Shown: piece by piece, positions 17,269 through 26,224 of the stretch
Layout: each line of letters opens with the position of its first letter
Numbering within the stretch: position 1 is the first letter of the stretch
The notes under the pieces: generated by a model
What the model was told of the DNA's origin: nothing
The model's database searches: none
What the model saw: the letters and a program-made list of their open reading frames with translations, nothing else
Assembly (NCBI GenBank): GCA_040772665.1
Contig: JAXGXT010000005.1
Span: 124,001 to 188,000 of the forward strand
Reading direction: 5' to 3'
Length of the DNA: 64,000 nucleotides
From: JAXGXT01 sp040772665
Lineage (GTDB): Bacteria > Bacillota > Clostridia > Lachnospirales > Anaerotignaceae
Made by a program: the position numbers and the translations under genes

Positions 17269-18441
17269 TTATTCAATCATAAGTCCTTTGTTACTGCTGT
17301 TCATTAACTCCTTATTCTTTCTATGTCCTATTGTAAGAAAAGGAATAATTGCACATATAATTCCTAAATATCCGCAGTATGCATAACCATACATAACAAT
17401 TTTAGTAAGTCCGAAAGATGAAATTAACATACAAATAACTATTGAAGCAATAGTTATTAAAATACGCTTTGCCATAATATTTTCAAATATACCTTTTGAG
17501 TTTGTAAAAATATTATTTTCAAGCCTAACCACTATACCAAATATACATGAAACACCTGTTGAAATAAGACAAGAGAACAAACAAATCTTATAAAAATAAA
17601 AAAGAAACGGAATTCCAAGCTGCTGGCAAATAAAAAGGTTAGGAAGTGTGAATGCCTTTGTGTCAATTGGGGCTGCGAATAAAACATCTTTCCACCCTAT
17701 AAGCATCCAAACTGTAAGTGCAACACCCAAACCGTTCATAAGAAATCCTATAAAAGAAGCCCCTTTTATGCTTTTCTTTGTTGTAAGAAATTCACAACAG
17801 GCACAAATAGCAGGAATTGAAACACATTGAAAACCTGCATAAACAATGGCTCTCCAAAGCGGATAAGCAAAACCCTTTGGGGCATACATAACTGAAATTG
17901 CCTGCCCAACAGCATCAACACTTCTGAAAAAGCCGATTATGTAAATTGTGAAGCCTGAAACAATAATAAGAATTCCTAATATTGTGGCAACCTTTCTAAC
18001 TAAATCCGCACCAAAAATAATAAGAAGCAACAAGGAAACCCCTATTATTATTGTGGCAAAAATACTGCTCATTGGTATAACTTCAACAACAAGCCCTGCA
18101 GCAGCTGAAATAACCCCCGCAACCGCCGCAATAACTATGCAGTAGTAGAAAATTTCAAATGAAAGATAAAGCTTATCATATGGTTTGAAAAGATGTTTCA
18201 TAACATCTCCATAGCTTCTTGAACCTATAAGCTGGCTCATAAGCATTGCTTCATACATAACAAAAGCAAGAAGACCCATTGAAATAAGCGGCATAATCAT
18301 TCCCGGAACCCCATATTGAGCAAAATATTGCCATGCCTGATTTCCTGTTGCAAACCCTGCCCCTGCGTGAGTAGTAAACCATACTGAAGCAACAGAAAAC
18401 ATTGCCGCCATACCCACTTTTTTACCTGTTTGTGTTGACAT
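17269..18441 (-). CDS. YkvI-family multi-pass membrane protein
   Basis: Polytopic membrane protein of 390 residues with about ten hydrophobic helices. The N-terminal region GAGFATGNQAWQYFAQYG resembles the unwound first helix of the APC/NSS-like YkvI family (GxGFASGQE), which suggests a secondary transporter for an amino acid or related solute; the substrate is unknown. I chose the ATG at 18441 because GGAGG lies 8 bases upstream; a longer in-frame reading has no ribosome-binding site. It has its own consensus promoter. Confidence 0.8.
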   Translation of the reverse strand: MSTQTGKKVGMAAMFSVASVWFTTHAGAGFATGNQAWQYFAQYGVPGMIMPLISMGLLAFVMYEAMLMSQLIGSRSYGDVMKHLFKPYDKLYLSFEIFYYCIVIAAVAGVISAAAGLVVEVIPMSSIFATIIIGVSLLLLIIFGADLVRKVATILGILIIVSGFTIYIIGFFRSVDAVGQAISVMYAPKGFAYPLWRAIVYAGFQCVSIPAICACCEFLTTKKSIKGASFIGFLMNGLGVALTVWMLIGWKDVLFAAPIDTKAFTLPNLFICQQLGIPFLFYFYKICLFSCLISTGVSCIFGIVVRLENNIFTNSKGIFENIMAKRILITIASIVICMLISSFGLTKIVMYGYAYCGYLGIICAIIPFLTIGHRKNKELMNSSNKGLMIE

Positions 18442-18504
18442 AATTTCATCCTCCTTTTTTGTCAGTGTAAATATTTTCCGGTTAATCGGCAATATTATTA
18501 AAAT

Positions 18505-18532
18505 AGTATACCATACCTGCTGTGTTTGTCAA
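18505..18532 (-). promoter_or_regulatory. Promoter of the YkvI-like gene
   Basis: TTGACA (18532-18527) and TATACT (18510-18505), 16-base spacer, minus strand, about 65 bases upstream of the start. Confidence 0.75.
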
Positions 18533-18589
18533 TAAAACCAAGCTGTCACAGCATTATTTTTTAACATAAAGTTTCTTATATATGTATTT

Positions 18590-18639
18590 TAAAAATAAAA
18601 GGATATTCCTAAAACTTTTTATAGCTTAAGGAATATCCT
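18590..18639 (-). terminator. Intrinsic terminator downstream of the EF-G paralogue
   Basis: Arms AGGATATTCC and GGAATATCCT, 10 bp, with a 20-base loop, followed on the minus strand by TTTTATTTTT. It is ~100 bases after the stop, with the intergenic repeat in between. Confidence 0.75.
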
Positions 18640-18654
18640 CTTTATGGTATAATT

Positions 18655-18708
18655 ATCTACAAATTTCATTTGCAGGAGAGCCTAAAGGCTCTGCCGCCGC
18701 TTTCTTTT
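18655..18708 (-). repeat. Nested-hairpin intergenic repeat, copy A
   Basis: On the minus strand AAAAGAAAGCGGCGGCAGAGCC leads into two small palindromes: AGAGCC-N-TTAGGCTCT and CAAATGAAATTTG. The same sequence occurs, with about six changes over 45 bases, at 26383-26425, and its left part again at 26289-26310. It lies between the EF-G paralogue and its terminator. Confidence 0.75.
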
Positions 18709-18736
18709 GATTTTACGGCATAATATATTATTTATT

Positions 18737-20833
18737 TTATGCTTCTTTTTCTTTCTTTCTGTTTTCAATTACTATCTTTTGAATTTCAACAGGAGCTTCT
18801 TCATATCTTTCAAACTGATATTTATATTCTCCTCGGCTTTGAGTCATGGAGCGAAGGTCAGTGCAGTATTTAAACATTTCGCTCATAGGCACTTCCGCAA
18901 AAATTCGCATATCCTTGCCTTCAGGGTCCATCTTCAAAATACGTCCACGTCGTTTATTGATATCACCCATAATATCGCCCATGTATTTTTCCGGGATAAG
19001 AACTTCAACCCGGGCAATCGGTTCAAGAAGAGTTGGTTTTGCCTGAGGCAGTCCTTCTTTAAAAGCTATTGAAGTTGCCATTTTAAATGCCATTTCACTT
19101 GAATCAACAGCGTGATAACTTCCGTCAATAAGAGTTGCTTTTAAACCAACAACAGGGTATCCTGCAAGAACGCCGGAGTTAATGTTTTCCTGAAGACCTT
19201 TTTCAACTGCAGGAAAATATTGTTTAGGCACAGCGCCTCCAAAAACTCTTTCCTCAAATACATACTGTTTTGTAAGATCTCCTGACGGTTCAAAAATCAT
19301 AAGAACATCACCGAATTGTCCATGACCGCCTGATTGTTTTTTATATTTTCCTCTTACCTCAGCCTTACCTTTTATCATTTCTCTAAAAGGTATAATAGGC
19401 TCAAAAAGCTCAGCCTCAATTTTATATTTACCTTTTAACTTTTCAATAAGTATATCAAGATGCTGTTCTCCTATGCCGTAAACAAGGGATTGTTTTGTTT
19501 CCGAATTAATTTCTGTTTTTATTGTAGGGTCTTCCTCTTTAAGCTTTGAAAGTGCCGAAGAAATTTTATCTTCATCGCCTTTTCCCTTAGGTCTTATTGC
19601 CATGGAATGCACAGATTCAGGGAACTCGATTTTAGGCAAAACAACAGGAAAATCTTTTGAACAAAGTGTGTCTTGTGTTGATGTGTTTGTAAGCTTTGCA
19701 AGAGAAGCTATATCTCCTGCATAAACTTCATCAACTTCAATTTGCTCTTTCCCTCTTATAATATAAACATGGGCTATTTTTTCAAGACTGTCTTTATCAG
19801 GATTATAAATCACATCATCTTTTTTAAGCTTTCCGCTCATAACTTTAAAAATATTAAGACGTCCTATATATGGGTCTGCAATTGTTTTAAAAACAAAAGC
19901 AGAAAAATGTTCTTCCGGGTCATTTTTTCTAATTGCAGGCTCATTAAGATTAAAATCAATGCAATCTACACTTGGTCTGCAAATATTTGACGGCGGTATA
20001 TATTTAACTATAGAGTTCATAAGCACTTTTATTCCGTATCCAAGAGTAACAGCCCCGCAAAGCACAGGCGCAACAGTACCGTTTATAATTCCGGTGTTAA
20101 GACCTCTATATATTTCTTCCTCAGTCATTTCTTCTTCATTAAAAAACTTTTCAAGAAGTTCGTCATCTGCCTCTGCCGCTGCTTCAATAAGCATTCCTCT
20201 AAGGCTTTCAACCTCTCCTAGCATAATTTCGGGAATTTCAGCTTCTACAAGAATTTTTCCAGCTTTTGTTTCCTGAATAACCCTTGCTTCCCTTTCAATA
20301 CAGTTAATAAATCCAATAAATTTTCCGTCATCATCACGAAGAGGAATTTGAAAAGGTGCTATTGCCTTTCCGAATTTTTTACGCATCTGTCCAAGGGCAG
20401 TATTGAAGTTGGCATTTTCATCATCCATCTGGTTAACAAAAATCATTCTTGGCATGGAAGCCGCCTCACAGTAGTCCCATGCTTTTTCCGTTCCAACCTC
20501 GGGGCCTGATTTTCCCGACACAACAATAAGTGCTGCATCTGCCGCAGCCATGGCACTTTTAATTTCTCCCACAAAATCAAAATATCCGGGGGTATCAATG
20601 AAGTTTATTTTTGTATTCATCCATTCAACAGGAATTATAGAAGATTGTATTGATACTCCTCTTTTTATCTCTTCAGGGTCATAGTCGCTTGTTGTATTCC
20701 CTTCCAAAACCTTTCCTTGTCGCTTAGTTGCACCTGAATAAAAAAGCGCAGATTCCGTAACAGAAGTTTTTCCACAGCCGCTGTGACCCATTATCACAAT
20801 GTTTCTTACTTCACCCGTTGCATAAACTTTCAT
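18737..20833 (-). CDS. Elongation factor G-like GTPase (EF-G2 type)
   Basis: Translational GTPase of 698 residues, nearly EF-G length and domain order. G1 is GHSGCGKTS (~16-24), G3 is DTPGYFDF (~80), and the G4 motif reads NQMDD instead of the NKMD of housekeeping EF-G. The later domains include the EF-G IV-like stretch GGHGQFGDV and the C-terminal domain V region. This divergent paralogue group exists beside the main fusA, which normally lies with rpsL/rpsG and is not in this window. Its function is not established; ribosome protection or a specialised translocation role are possibilities. GGGAGG lies 8 bases before the ATG. Confidence 0.85.
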   Translation of the reverse strand: MKVYATGEVRNIVIMGHSGCGKTSVTESALFYSGATKRQGKVLEGNTTSDYDPEEIKRGVSIQSSIIPVEWMNTKINFIDTPGYFDFVGEIKSAMAAADAALIVVSGKSGPEVGTEKAWDYCEAASMPRMIFVNQMDDENANFNTALGQMRKKFGKAIAPFQIPLRDDDGKFIGFINCIEREARVIQETKAGKILVEAEIPEIMLGEVESLRGMLIEAAAEADDELLEKFFNEEEMTEEEIYRGLNTGIINGTVAPVLCGAVTLGYGIKVLMNSIVKYIPPSNICRPSVDCIDFNLNEPAIRKNDPEEHFSAFVFKTIADPYIGRLNIFKVMSGKLKKDDVIYNPDKDSLEKIAHVYIIRGKEQIEVDEVYAGDIASLAKLTNTSTQDTLCSKDFPVVLPKIEFPESVHSMAIRPKGKGDEDKISSALSKLKEEDPTIKTEINSETKQSLVYGIGEQHLDILIEKLKGKYKIEAELFEPIIPFREMIKGKAEVRGKYKKQSGGHGQFGDVLMIFEPSGDLTKQYVFEERVFGGAVPKQYFPAVEKGLQENINSGVLAGYPVVGLKATLIDGSYHAVDSSEMAFKMATSIAFKEGLPQAKPTLLEPIARVEVLIPEKYMGDIMGDINKRRGRILKMDPEGKDMRIFAEVPMSEMFKYCTDLRSMTQSRGEYKYQFERYEEAPVEIQKIVIENRKKEKEA

Positions 20834-21158
20834 AAAATCTACCTCCCGTATTATAAAATTGATACAAACTTATGTCCAAATGCTTAAAGGCATTAAAAAT
20901 TTCCTGCCTATACTATTGTATTATTCTGCATTTGTTATAACTTCCCTCTTTTTAAACAAAAAAAAATATTTTTTGTGAGTTTTTCACAATTTATTTATTT
21001 TAATACTGGTAAATAATTTAGAATATAAGCTGTTTTATGTATATAAATTCCATTAAAAAAGCATGGCTTAAATATTTATTAAAACACAAAGGTACAGATA
21101 AAATTAAAGATTTGTCTTCACTTTATGCATAATATTTATCAAAGCACATGCCTAAAAA
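20834..21158. other. Intergenic region with a Crp/Rex-like dyad
   Basis: 325 bases without a gene, very AT-rich. The only clear structure is TTGTGA-N5-TCACAA at 20973-20989, resembling Crp/Fnr or Rex half-sites but one base short of the usual spacing. I could not find a convincing promoter for the EF-G paralogue although one must be here. Confidence 0.4.
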
Positions 21159-22259
21159 TTAAATTTCTATAATTTCATAATCCATGCTTCCTAGACCTAT
21201 TTTCTGGCCGTGTTCAAGACAACCTCTCCAGTCTGTGGTTGGGTGCATATGTTCAAAATGATCGCCCTGCTCTTTTCCGTCAATGGCACAGCCGTGGATA
21301 ACAGGCTGTTTATTAGCAATGTCAGCACAAGCCGCATCTATGGCAACAGGGTCAAAAGATGCAAACATTCCAACATCGGGAATAAGAGGCATATCATTTT
21401 CTGCATGACAATCACAAAAAGGTGAAACATCAATAAGCAGGCTTATATGAAAATGCGGTCTTCCTTTAACAACAGCATATGCATATTCAGCCATTTTCCC
21501 GTTAAACGCTTCAACAGATGTTTTATAGTCAGGCTTTATGGCATTGAAAGCACAAATTGATATGCACCTGCCGCAACCCACACATTTTTCAAGATTTATA
21601 ACAGCCTTGTTGTCCTCATTAAATGTAATTGCATCGTGGGCGCATATTGTAAGACATTTCTTACAGCTTACGCATCTTTTTGCCGCAACAAAAGGCTTGC
21701 CTTCAGAGTGCATCTCCATTTTGCCGGCTCTGCTTCCCGAGCCCATGCCTAAATTTTTTATTGCACCGCCAAAACCTGCTTGTTCATGGCCTTTAAAATG
21801 GCTTAAAGAAATAATAATATCGGCATCCATAATAGCCGCCCCTATTTTTGCTTCCTTTATATACTCTCCGTCAATAGGCACAATTGTTTCATTTAAGCCT
21901 TTAATTCCGTCGGCAATAATAATGTGGCATCCTGTTGAAAAAGGGTTATATCCGTTTTCATATGCCGCCTCCATATGTTCAAGCCCATCTTTTCTCCTGC
22001 CTACATAAAGGGTATTGCTGTCTGTTAAAAACACCTTTCCTCCAAGACTTTTAATCACATCAGCAACAGTTTTTGCATAGTTTGGACGAAGATATGCAAG
22101 ATTTCCGGGTTCTCCGAAATGAATTTTTATTGCCGCAAACTTATTTTTAAAATCAATATTTTCAATTCCTGCGGCTTTTACTAACTTTTCCAACTTCTGC
22201 AAGAGATTTTCACCTGGTTTTGCACGAAGATTAGTAAAATAAACTTTTGATTTTTCCAT
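21159..22259 (-). CDS. DUF362 protein with two [4Fe-4S] ferredoxin motifs
   Basis: The 366-residue protein has an N-terminal DUF362 domain (KIHFGEPGN, SHFKGHEQAGFGGAIKNLGMG) and two ferredoxin clusters: Cys196, 199, 202, 206 and Cys226, 229, 232, 236, each CX2CX2CX3C. After the clusters DUF362 continues (FASFDPVAIDAACAD). It is widespread in anaerobes; the reaction is unknown, so an electron-transfer role is inferred from the clusters. Of two adjacent ATGs after GGAGG, the second gives the better 6-base spacing. It is divergent from the DUF1540 gene. Confidence 0.85.
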   Translation of the reverse strand: MEKSKVYFTNLRAKPGENLLQKLEKLVKAAGIENIDFKNKFAAIKIHFGEPGNLAYLRPNYAKTVADVIKSLGGKVFLTDSNTLYVGRRKDGLEHMEAAYENGYNPFSTGCHIIIADGIKGLNETIVPIDGEYIKEAKIGAAIMDADIIISLSHFKGHEQAGFGGAIKNLGMGSGSRAGKMEMHSEGKPFVAAKRCVSCKKCLTICAHDAITFNEDNKAVINLEKCVGCGRCISICAFNAIKPDYKTSVEAFNGKMAEYAYAVVKGRPHFHISLLIDVSPFCDCHAENDMPLIPDVGMFASFDPVAIDAACADIANKQPVIHGCAIDGKEQGDHFEHMHPTTDWRGCLEHGQKIGLGSMDYEIIEI

Positions 22260-22340
22260 CATTTTCCTCCACTTATTTTAAAATAAATTATTAAGCTTGG
22301 GGCATAATACTATCATCCTAATTTGAAAGGAGGTTTTATT

Positions 22341-22499
22341 ATGCCAGCAAACAAATGTATTATGTGTTCAGTTCAACAGTGCAAACATCATTACAAAAAA
22401 GAAAACTATTGTGCTTTAGACTCAATAAAAGTTGGAACTCACGAATATAGCCCAACTGAAAAACAATGCACAGACTGTCAGTCATTTGAAATGCAATAA
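22341..22499 (+). CDS. DUF1540 small cysteine-rich protein
   Basis: A 52-residue protein starting MPANKCIMCSVQQC, with AAAGGAGG 8 bases before the ATG. The cysteine pattern CX2CX4C, a middle YCAL, and a terminal CTDCQSFE match DUF1540, short proteins of Firmicutes thought to bind zinc through these cysteines. Function is unknown. It stands alone between divergent and convergent neighbours and ends at a bidirectional terminator. Confidence 0.85.
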   Translation: MPANKCIMCSVQQCKHHYKKENYCALDSIKVGTHEYSPTEKQCTDCQSFEMQ

Positions 22500-22550
22500 A
22501 CCAAGCTAAAATTAAAAAGATTTTTATAGACTTTTTCTTTTAACAAATTT

Positions 22551-22590
22551 AAGCCGAACTGCTTTAATCAAGCAATTCGGCTTATTTTTT
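22551..22590. terminator. Bidirectional intrinsic terminator between DUF1540 and cyclophilin genes
   Basis: Arms AAGCCGAACTGCTT and AAGCAATTCGGCTT (one mismatch) are followed by TATTTTTT on the plus strand; the reverse also has T-rich sequence. It serves the plus-strand DUF1540 gene and the minus-strand cyclophilin gene. Confidence 0.85.
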
Positions 22591-23119
22591 AATTTTTTTC
22601 AGGTTCGGGATATTCAATGCCAAATGTTTCAACTGTTGCTTCTGATATAACCTGAGGCTCAAGAGGCATATCTCCTCTTTCTGTTTTTACACACGCAAGC
22701 CTGTTAACAATATCCATACCTTCTGTTACCTTTCCGAAAGCTGCATATGCTCCGTCAAGATGAGGTGATGTTTTATGCATAATAAAAAACTGGCTGCCTG
22801 CAGAATCAGGGCGCATACTTCTTGCCATTGAAAGAACTCCCGGTTCATGCTTCAAATCGTTTTTAAAGCCGTTTTGAGAAAACTCGCCTTTAATTTGATA
22901 CCCTGGGCCTCCCATTCCGGTTCCCTCCGGACATCCTCCCTGAATCATAAAACCTTCAATAATTCTGTGAAATCCAAGATCGTTATAATATCCTTTTTTA
23001 ACAAGAGATATAAAGTTATTAACTGTATTTGGTGCAACTTCCGGATACAGCTCAATTTTAATTGTATCTTCCCCATTAATTTTCATTGTTACAATAGGAT
23101 TTGTGCCCAATTTCATCAT
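22589..23119 (-). CDS. Peptidyl-prolyl cis-trans isomerase, cyclophilin type
   Basis: Cytosolic cyclophilin of about 176 residues that isomerises proline peptide bonds. The active-site residues are in FHRIIEGFMIQGGCPEG, SMARSMRPDSAGSQFFIM and HLDGAYAAFGKV. No signal peptide is present. The start is ambiguous: AAAGG abuts two consecutive ATGs (23119, 23116), and a TTG at 23110 lies at ideal spacing from AAAGGA; I list the first ATG. A longer in-frame reading upstream is not supported. Confidence 0.9.
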   Translation of the reverse strand: MMKLGTNPIVTMKINGEDTIKIELYPEVAPNTVNNFISLVKKGYYNDLGFHRIIEGFMIQGGCPEGTGMGGPGYQIKGEFSQNGFKNDLKHEPGVLSMARSMRPDSAGSQFFIMHKTSPHLDGAYAAFGKVTEGMDIVNRLACVKTERGDMPLEPQVISEATVETFGIEYPEPEKN

Positions 23120-23185
23120 CCTTTCAATTGATATAGTGAAAGTTATTATATTATAAAAAAATGAAATCTGCAAGTATTTTCATGT

Positions 23186-23214
23186 TTGCACAGAACTTAT
23201 GTTTGTGATATAAT
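23186..23214 (+). promoter_or_regulatory. dinB promoter with embedded LexA (SOS) box
   Basis: TTGCAC (23186-23191) and TATAAT (23209-23214), spacer 17. Inside the spacer, GAACTTATGTTT (23193-23204) fits the Gram-positive LexA core GAAC-N4-GTTY, placed to block RNA polymerase. Confidence 0.75.
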
Positions 23215-23285
23215 CATGGTAACATATTTTATACGAACTTACATACTTAATTTCATAGTTTTAATTATTTAGAGGTGCATTAATT

Positions 23286-24518
23286 ATGAAAAAAACTATT
23301 TTTCACATAGATGTAAACAGCGCTTTTCTTAGCTGGAGTGCAGTTAAGCTTTTAGAAACAGGCTTTGAAGATATAAGGGAAATTCCTTCCGTAATCGGCG
23401 GTGACAGCAATTCACGTCATGGCATTGTTCTTGCAAAAAGCATACCTGCAAAAAAATTCGGAATAAAAACAGGAGAACCAATAGCTTCGGCATTAAAAAA
23501 ATGTCCTTCTCTTAAAATGTTTCCTCCTGATTTTAAACTTTATAACGAATGTTCAAAAAAACTTTTCAACTTCCTCTATAATTACAGTGACAGAATTGAA
23601 GTTTTCAGCATAGACGAGTGCTTTATTGACTATACGGGTATGGAAAGACTTTTCGGACCGCCTTTTGAAGCCGCCAAAAAAATAAAGGAAGACATTAAAA
23701 ACACCCTTAAGTTTACAGTAAACATAGGAGTAGGCCCAAATAAACTTTTGGCAAAAATGGCAGGAGAATTAGAAAAACCTGATAAAGTTATATATCTTGA
23801 TTATGACATCATGAAAACCCGTCTTTGGCCTCTGCCTGTTTCCGAACTTTTTATGGTAGGTAAAAAAACAGGGTTAAAGCTTAACCAAATGGGGGTGTTC
23901 ACAATTGGCCAGCTTGCAGAATATGACTACAACCTTCTTGAACACGAATTTAAAAGCTTTGCGGTAACTTTAAAAAATTACGCAAACGGAATTTCCGATG
24001 ATATTATTGCCCCTTTCGGCAAAAAACATGTATATAAAAGCGTAAGCAATTCAACCACAACACCAAAGGATGTAACAACTAAGGAGGAAGCATATAAAGT
24101 TCTTCTTGCTCTTTCACAAAGTGTGGGGGAAAGATTAAGGAATTATAACCTTTTTGCTCAAAAAATCAGTGTTTCTTTAAAAACAAATAACTTTGATGTC
24201 TATTCCCACCAGATAAGCCTTGGTTTTTCAACAAACAGCACAAAAGAAATTTATGAATACTCCGTTGAGATATTTAACAGAATGTGGAAAAATGAACCTC
24301 TCCGTCACATAGGTGTTTCCGCCGATAAACTTACAGATTTTCATTCACAGCAGCTTTCACTATCTGATGATTCAAGCATAAAGCAACAGCGTGCGGAAAT
24401 GGCAGTAGATAAAATTAATGCTAAATGCGGGTCTAATTCTGTTACCCTATGCTCCCTTTTAGAAGATAATTTAAAAGTAGCTAAAGGCAGTTCATTTTCT
24501 GCCGATTTATCAGAATAA
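23286..24518 (+). CDS. dinB: Y-family DNA polymerase (DinB/Pol IV type)
   Basis: Translesion polymerase of 410 residues. Catalytic acidic residues are Asp9 in HIDVNSAF and Asp110-Glu111 in VFSIDECFIDYT. Palm, finger, thumb and little-finger regions are complete, and QQLSLSDD in the C-terminal third resembles a beta-clamp binding motif. The upstream promoter contains a LexA-type box, so induction by DNA damage is expected. It is a single-gene unit ending at an intrinsic terminator shared with hslO. The related ImpB/UvrX subgroup cannot be fully excluded. Confidence 0.92.
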   Translation: MKKTIFHIDVNSAFLSWSAVKLLETGFEDIREIPSVIGGDSNSRHGIVLAKSIPAKKFGIKTGEPIASALKKCPSLKMFPPDFKLYNECSKKLFNFLYNYSDRIEVFSIDECFIDYTGMERLFGPPFEAAKKIKEDIKNTLKFTVNIGVGPNKLLAKMAGELEKPDKVIYLDYDIMKTRLWPLPVSELFMVGKKTGLKLNQMGVFTIGQLAEYDYNLLEHEFKSFAVTLKNYANGISDDIIAPFGKKHVYKSVSNSTTTPKDVTTKEEAYKVLLALSQSVGERLRNYNLFAQKISVSLKTNNFDVYSHQISLGFSTNSTKEIYEYSVEIFNRMWKNEPLRHIGVSADKLTDFHSQQLSLSDDSSIKQQRAEMAVDKINAKCGSNSVTLCSLLEDNLKVAKGSSFSADLSE

Positions 24519-24524
24519 TTAAAC

Positions 24525-24571
24525 ACCCAAGTTTTCCAAAAATATAATTAAGGAAAGCTTGGGTATTTATT
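24525..24571 (+). terminator. Intrinsic terminator of dinB
   Basis: ACCCAAGTTTTCC pairs with GGAAAGCTTGGGT (one G-T), followed by ATTTATTTTT. The hairpin can also end hslO transcripts from the other side, though with a poorer T-tract. Confidence 0.8.
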
Positions 24572-24579
24572 TTTATGTT

Positions 24580-25461
24580 TTATTTATTTGTGGCACTTTC
24601 GAGAAGTTTTTTAAGCTCCTCTTCATTAAAATCATAGGATTTATTACAAAAATGGCATTTTAGATTAGCCTTTTTATCTTCCTCAATCATGCTTATAAGC
24701 TCTTCTTTACCAATTGAAATAAGTGCTTTTTCAACTCTTTCCCTTGAACAGTTGCAGTAAAACTCCATTGGCGTTTTATCGTTTATTTCCAAACCAAAAT
24801 CTCCAAGAATCATCTGCAAAATTTCTTCAGGTGTCATGCCCATATCAAGCAAGTCTGTAATGTATGGTGTTTTTGACAGTTTTTCTTCAAGGGCATCAAT
24901 AATTTCATCAGGGGCATCAGGCATAAGCTGAATCATAAATCCTCCCGCCTGCCTTACGCTGAAATCTGTTTCAATAAGAACACCCAAGCCAATGGCGGAA
25001 GGTGTTTGCTCACTTTTGAAAAAATAATATGTTAAATCCTCAGCAATTTCACCGCTCACAAGTTCAATTTGACCTGAATAAGGTTCTTTTAAGCCTATAT
25101 CCTTGATTATTGTTAAATATCCCTTTCCAATTGCACTTCCTACGTCAATTTTACCGGGATACTTTTCAGAGGTTTCACAATCAGGGTTTAAAACATAGCC
25201 TTTTACACGTGACTTGTTGTCGCTTGTAACAATAAGACCTTTTAAAGGGCCATCCCCTTTAATCTGAATTGTAATAAGTTCACCGTCATTTTTTAAAGTT
25301 GTTCCCATAATTGCCGCCGCAGTTAAAAGCCTGCCAAGGGCGGCAGTTGAAACCAGACTTAAATTATGAGAAATTCTTGCTGTTTCAACAGTTTCACGGC
25401 TTGTTGCCGCAAAGGCACGAATTGCACCTTTTGCAGCTGTTGCTCTTATAATATAGTCCAT
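24580..25461 (-). CDS. hslO: Redox-regulated chaperone Hsp33
   Basis: Cytosolic holdase activated by oxidation. The 293-residue protein has the Hsp33 core (QIKGDGPLKGL, GLGVLIETD) and the C-terminal zinc switch Cys236-X-Cys238 and Cys269-X2-Cys272, so all four ligands are present. AAGGAG precedes the ATG. A methyltransferase gene begins upstream, ending only 10 bases before it, suggesting one transcript. Confidence 0.95.
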   Translation of the reverse strand: MDYIIRATAAKGAIRAFAATSRETVETARISHNLSLVSTAALGRLLTAAAIMGTTLKNDGELITIQIKGDGPLKGLIVTSDNKSRVKGYVLNPDCETSEKYPGKIDVGSAIGKGYLTIIKDIGLKEPYSGQIELVSGEIAEDLTYYFFKSEQTPSAIGLGVLIETDFSVRQAGGFMIQLMPDAPDEIIDALEEKLSKTPYITDLLDMGMTPEEILQMILGDFGLEINDKTPMEFYCNCSRERVEKALISIGKEELISMIEEDKKANLKCHFCNKSYDFNEEELKKLLESATNK

Positions 25462-25471
25462 TTCTTTCTCC

Positions 25472-26224
25472 TTATTTCCCTTTTTCTCTTACAACAAAAT
25501 ATATTCTTTCGCTGTTTTCTTTAGGCATGTCAAATGTAAAAGCATCATAAACCGCTAAAAATTCCATGCCGCTTTGTTCAATAATGCCTTTTATTTCTTC
25601 AATACTATATGCTCTTTCATAGTGACACTCTTCAACCCTTAAATATTTCCCGTCATTTTCGGCAATAAAAAAGTCTACGTAGTATTCATTTATTTTTTCA
25701 ATTTCATCATAAGTGTTCTGCCATATATATGCGGCATCCTCATCACTTTGAGCAAAAGTGTTTTCGCCTAAAACATTTTTAAATTTATATTCTGTATTAA
25801 CGTCAAAAATAAAAAGACCCTTTGGTTCTAAATAGTTATTTACAAGCTTAAAAACTTGGAGAAGGTCATCTTCCTCCGTTATATAATTTATGCTGTCGCA
25901 AAGGCTTACAATTGTGTCTACAGTTCCATAAAGCTCAAACTCACACATATCCTGACAAAGATAAAGTATTTCCGCATTTTCTTCCTCAGCCTTTTCCCGG
26001 GCAATATTAAGCATTTCCTCGGAAATATCAATTCCTATCATTTCAATGCCGCTTTTTGCAAGCCTGACTGTAATATTTCCCGTTCCGCATCCAAGCTCAG
26101 CGGCAAGCTTTGGCTCTAATCCATAGTTTCTCCAAATTTCCTTAAGATATTTAACCCACATATCATAGTCCACATCTTCCATAAACCTGTCATAAACTTG
26201 TGCAAAACTTGAATATACTTCCAT
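25472..26224 (-). CDS. Class I SAM-dependent methyltransferase
   Basis: A 250-residue methyltransferase of unknown substrate. The SAM motif is AAELGCGTGNITVRLAKSG (~37-55), followed by GIDISEEMLNIA and the VDTIVSLCDSINYI motif. The sequence type (YDRFMEDVDYDMW near the start) is common in Clostridia and Bacilli, where it often lies by Hsp33 or comEA/holA genes; no substrate is assigned. Its start is odd: the only good Shine-Dalgarno, AAAGGAG, is 30 bases upstream, with a perfect palindrome between. Confidence 0.85.
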   Translation of the reverse strand: MEVYSSFAQVYDRFMEDVDYDMWVKYLKEIWRNYGLEPKLAAELGCGTGNITVRLAKSGIEMIGIDISEEMLNIAREKAEEENAEILYLCQDMCEFELYGTVDTIVSLCDSINYITEEDDLLQVFKLVNNYLEPKGLFIFDVNTEYKFKNVLGENTFAQSDEDAAYIWQNTYDEIEKINEYYVDFFIAENDGKYLRVEECHYERAYSIEEIKGIIEQSGMEFLAVYDAFTFDMPKENSERIYFVVREKGK

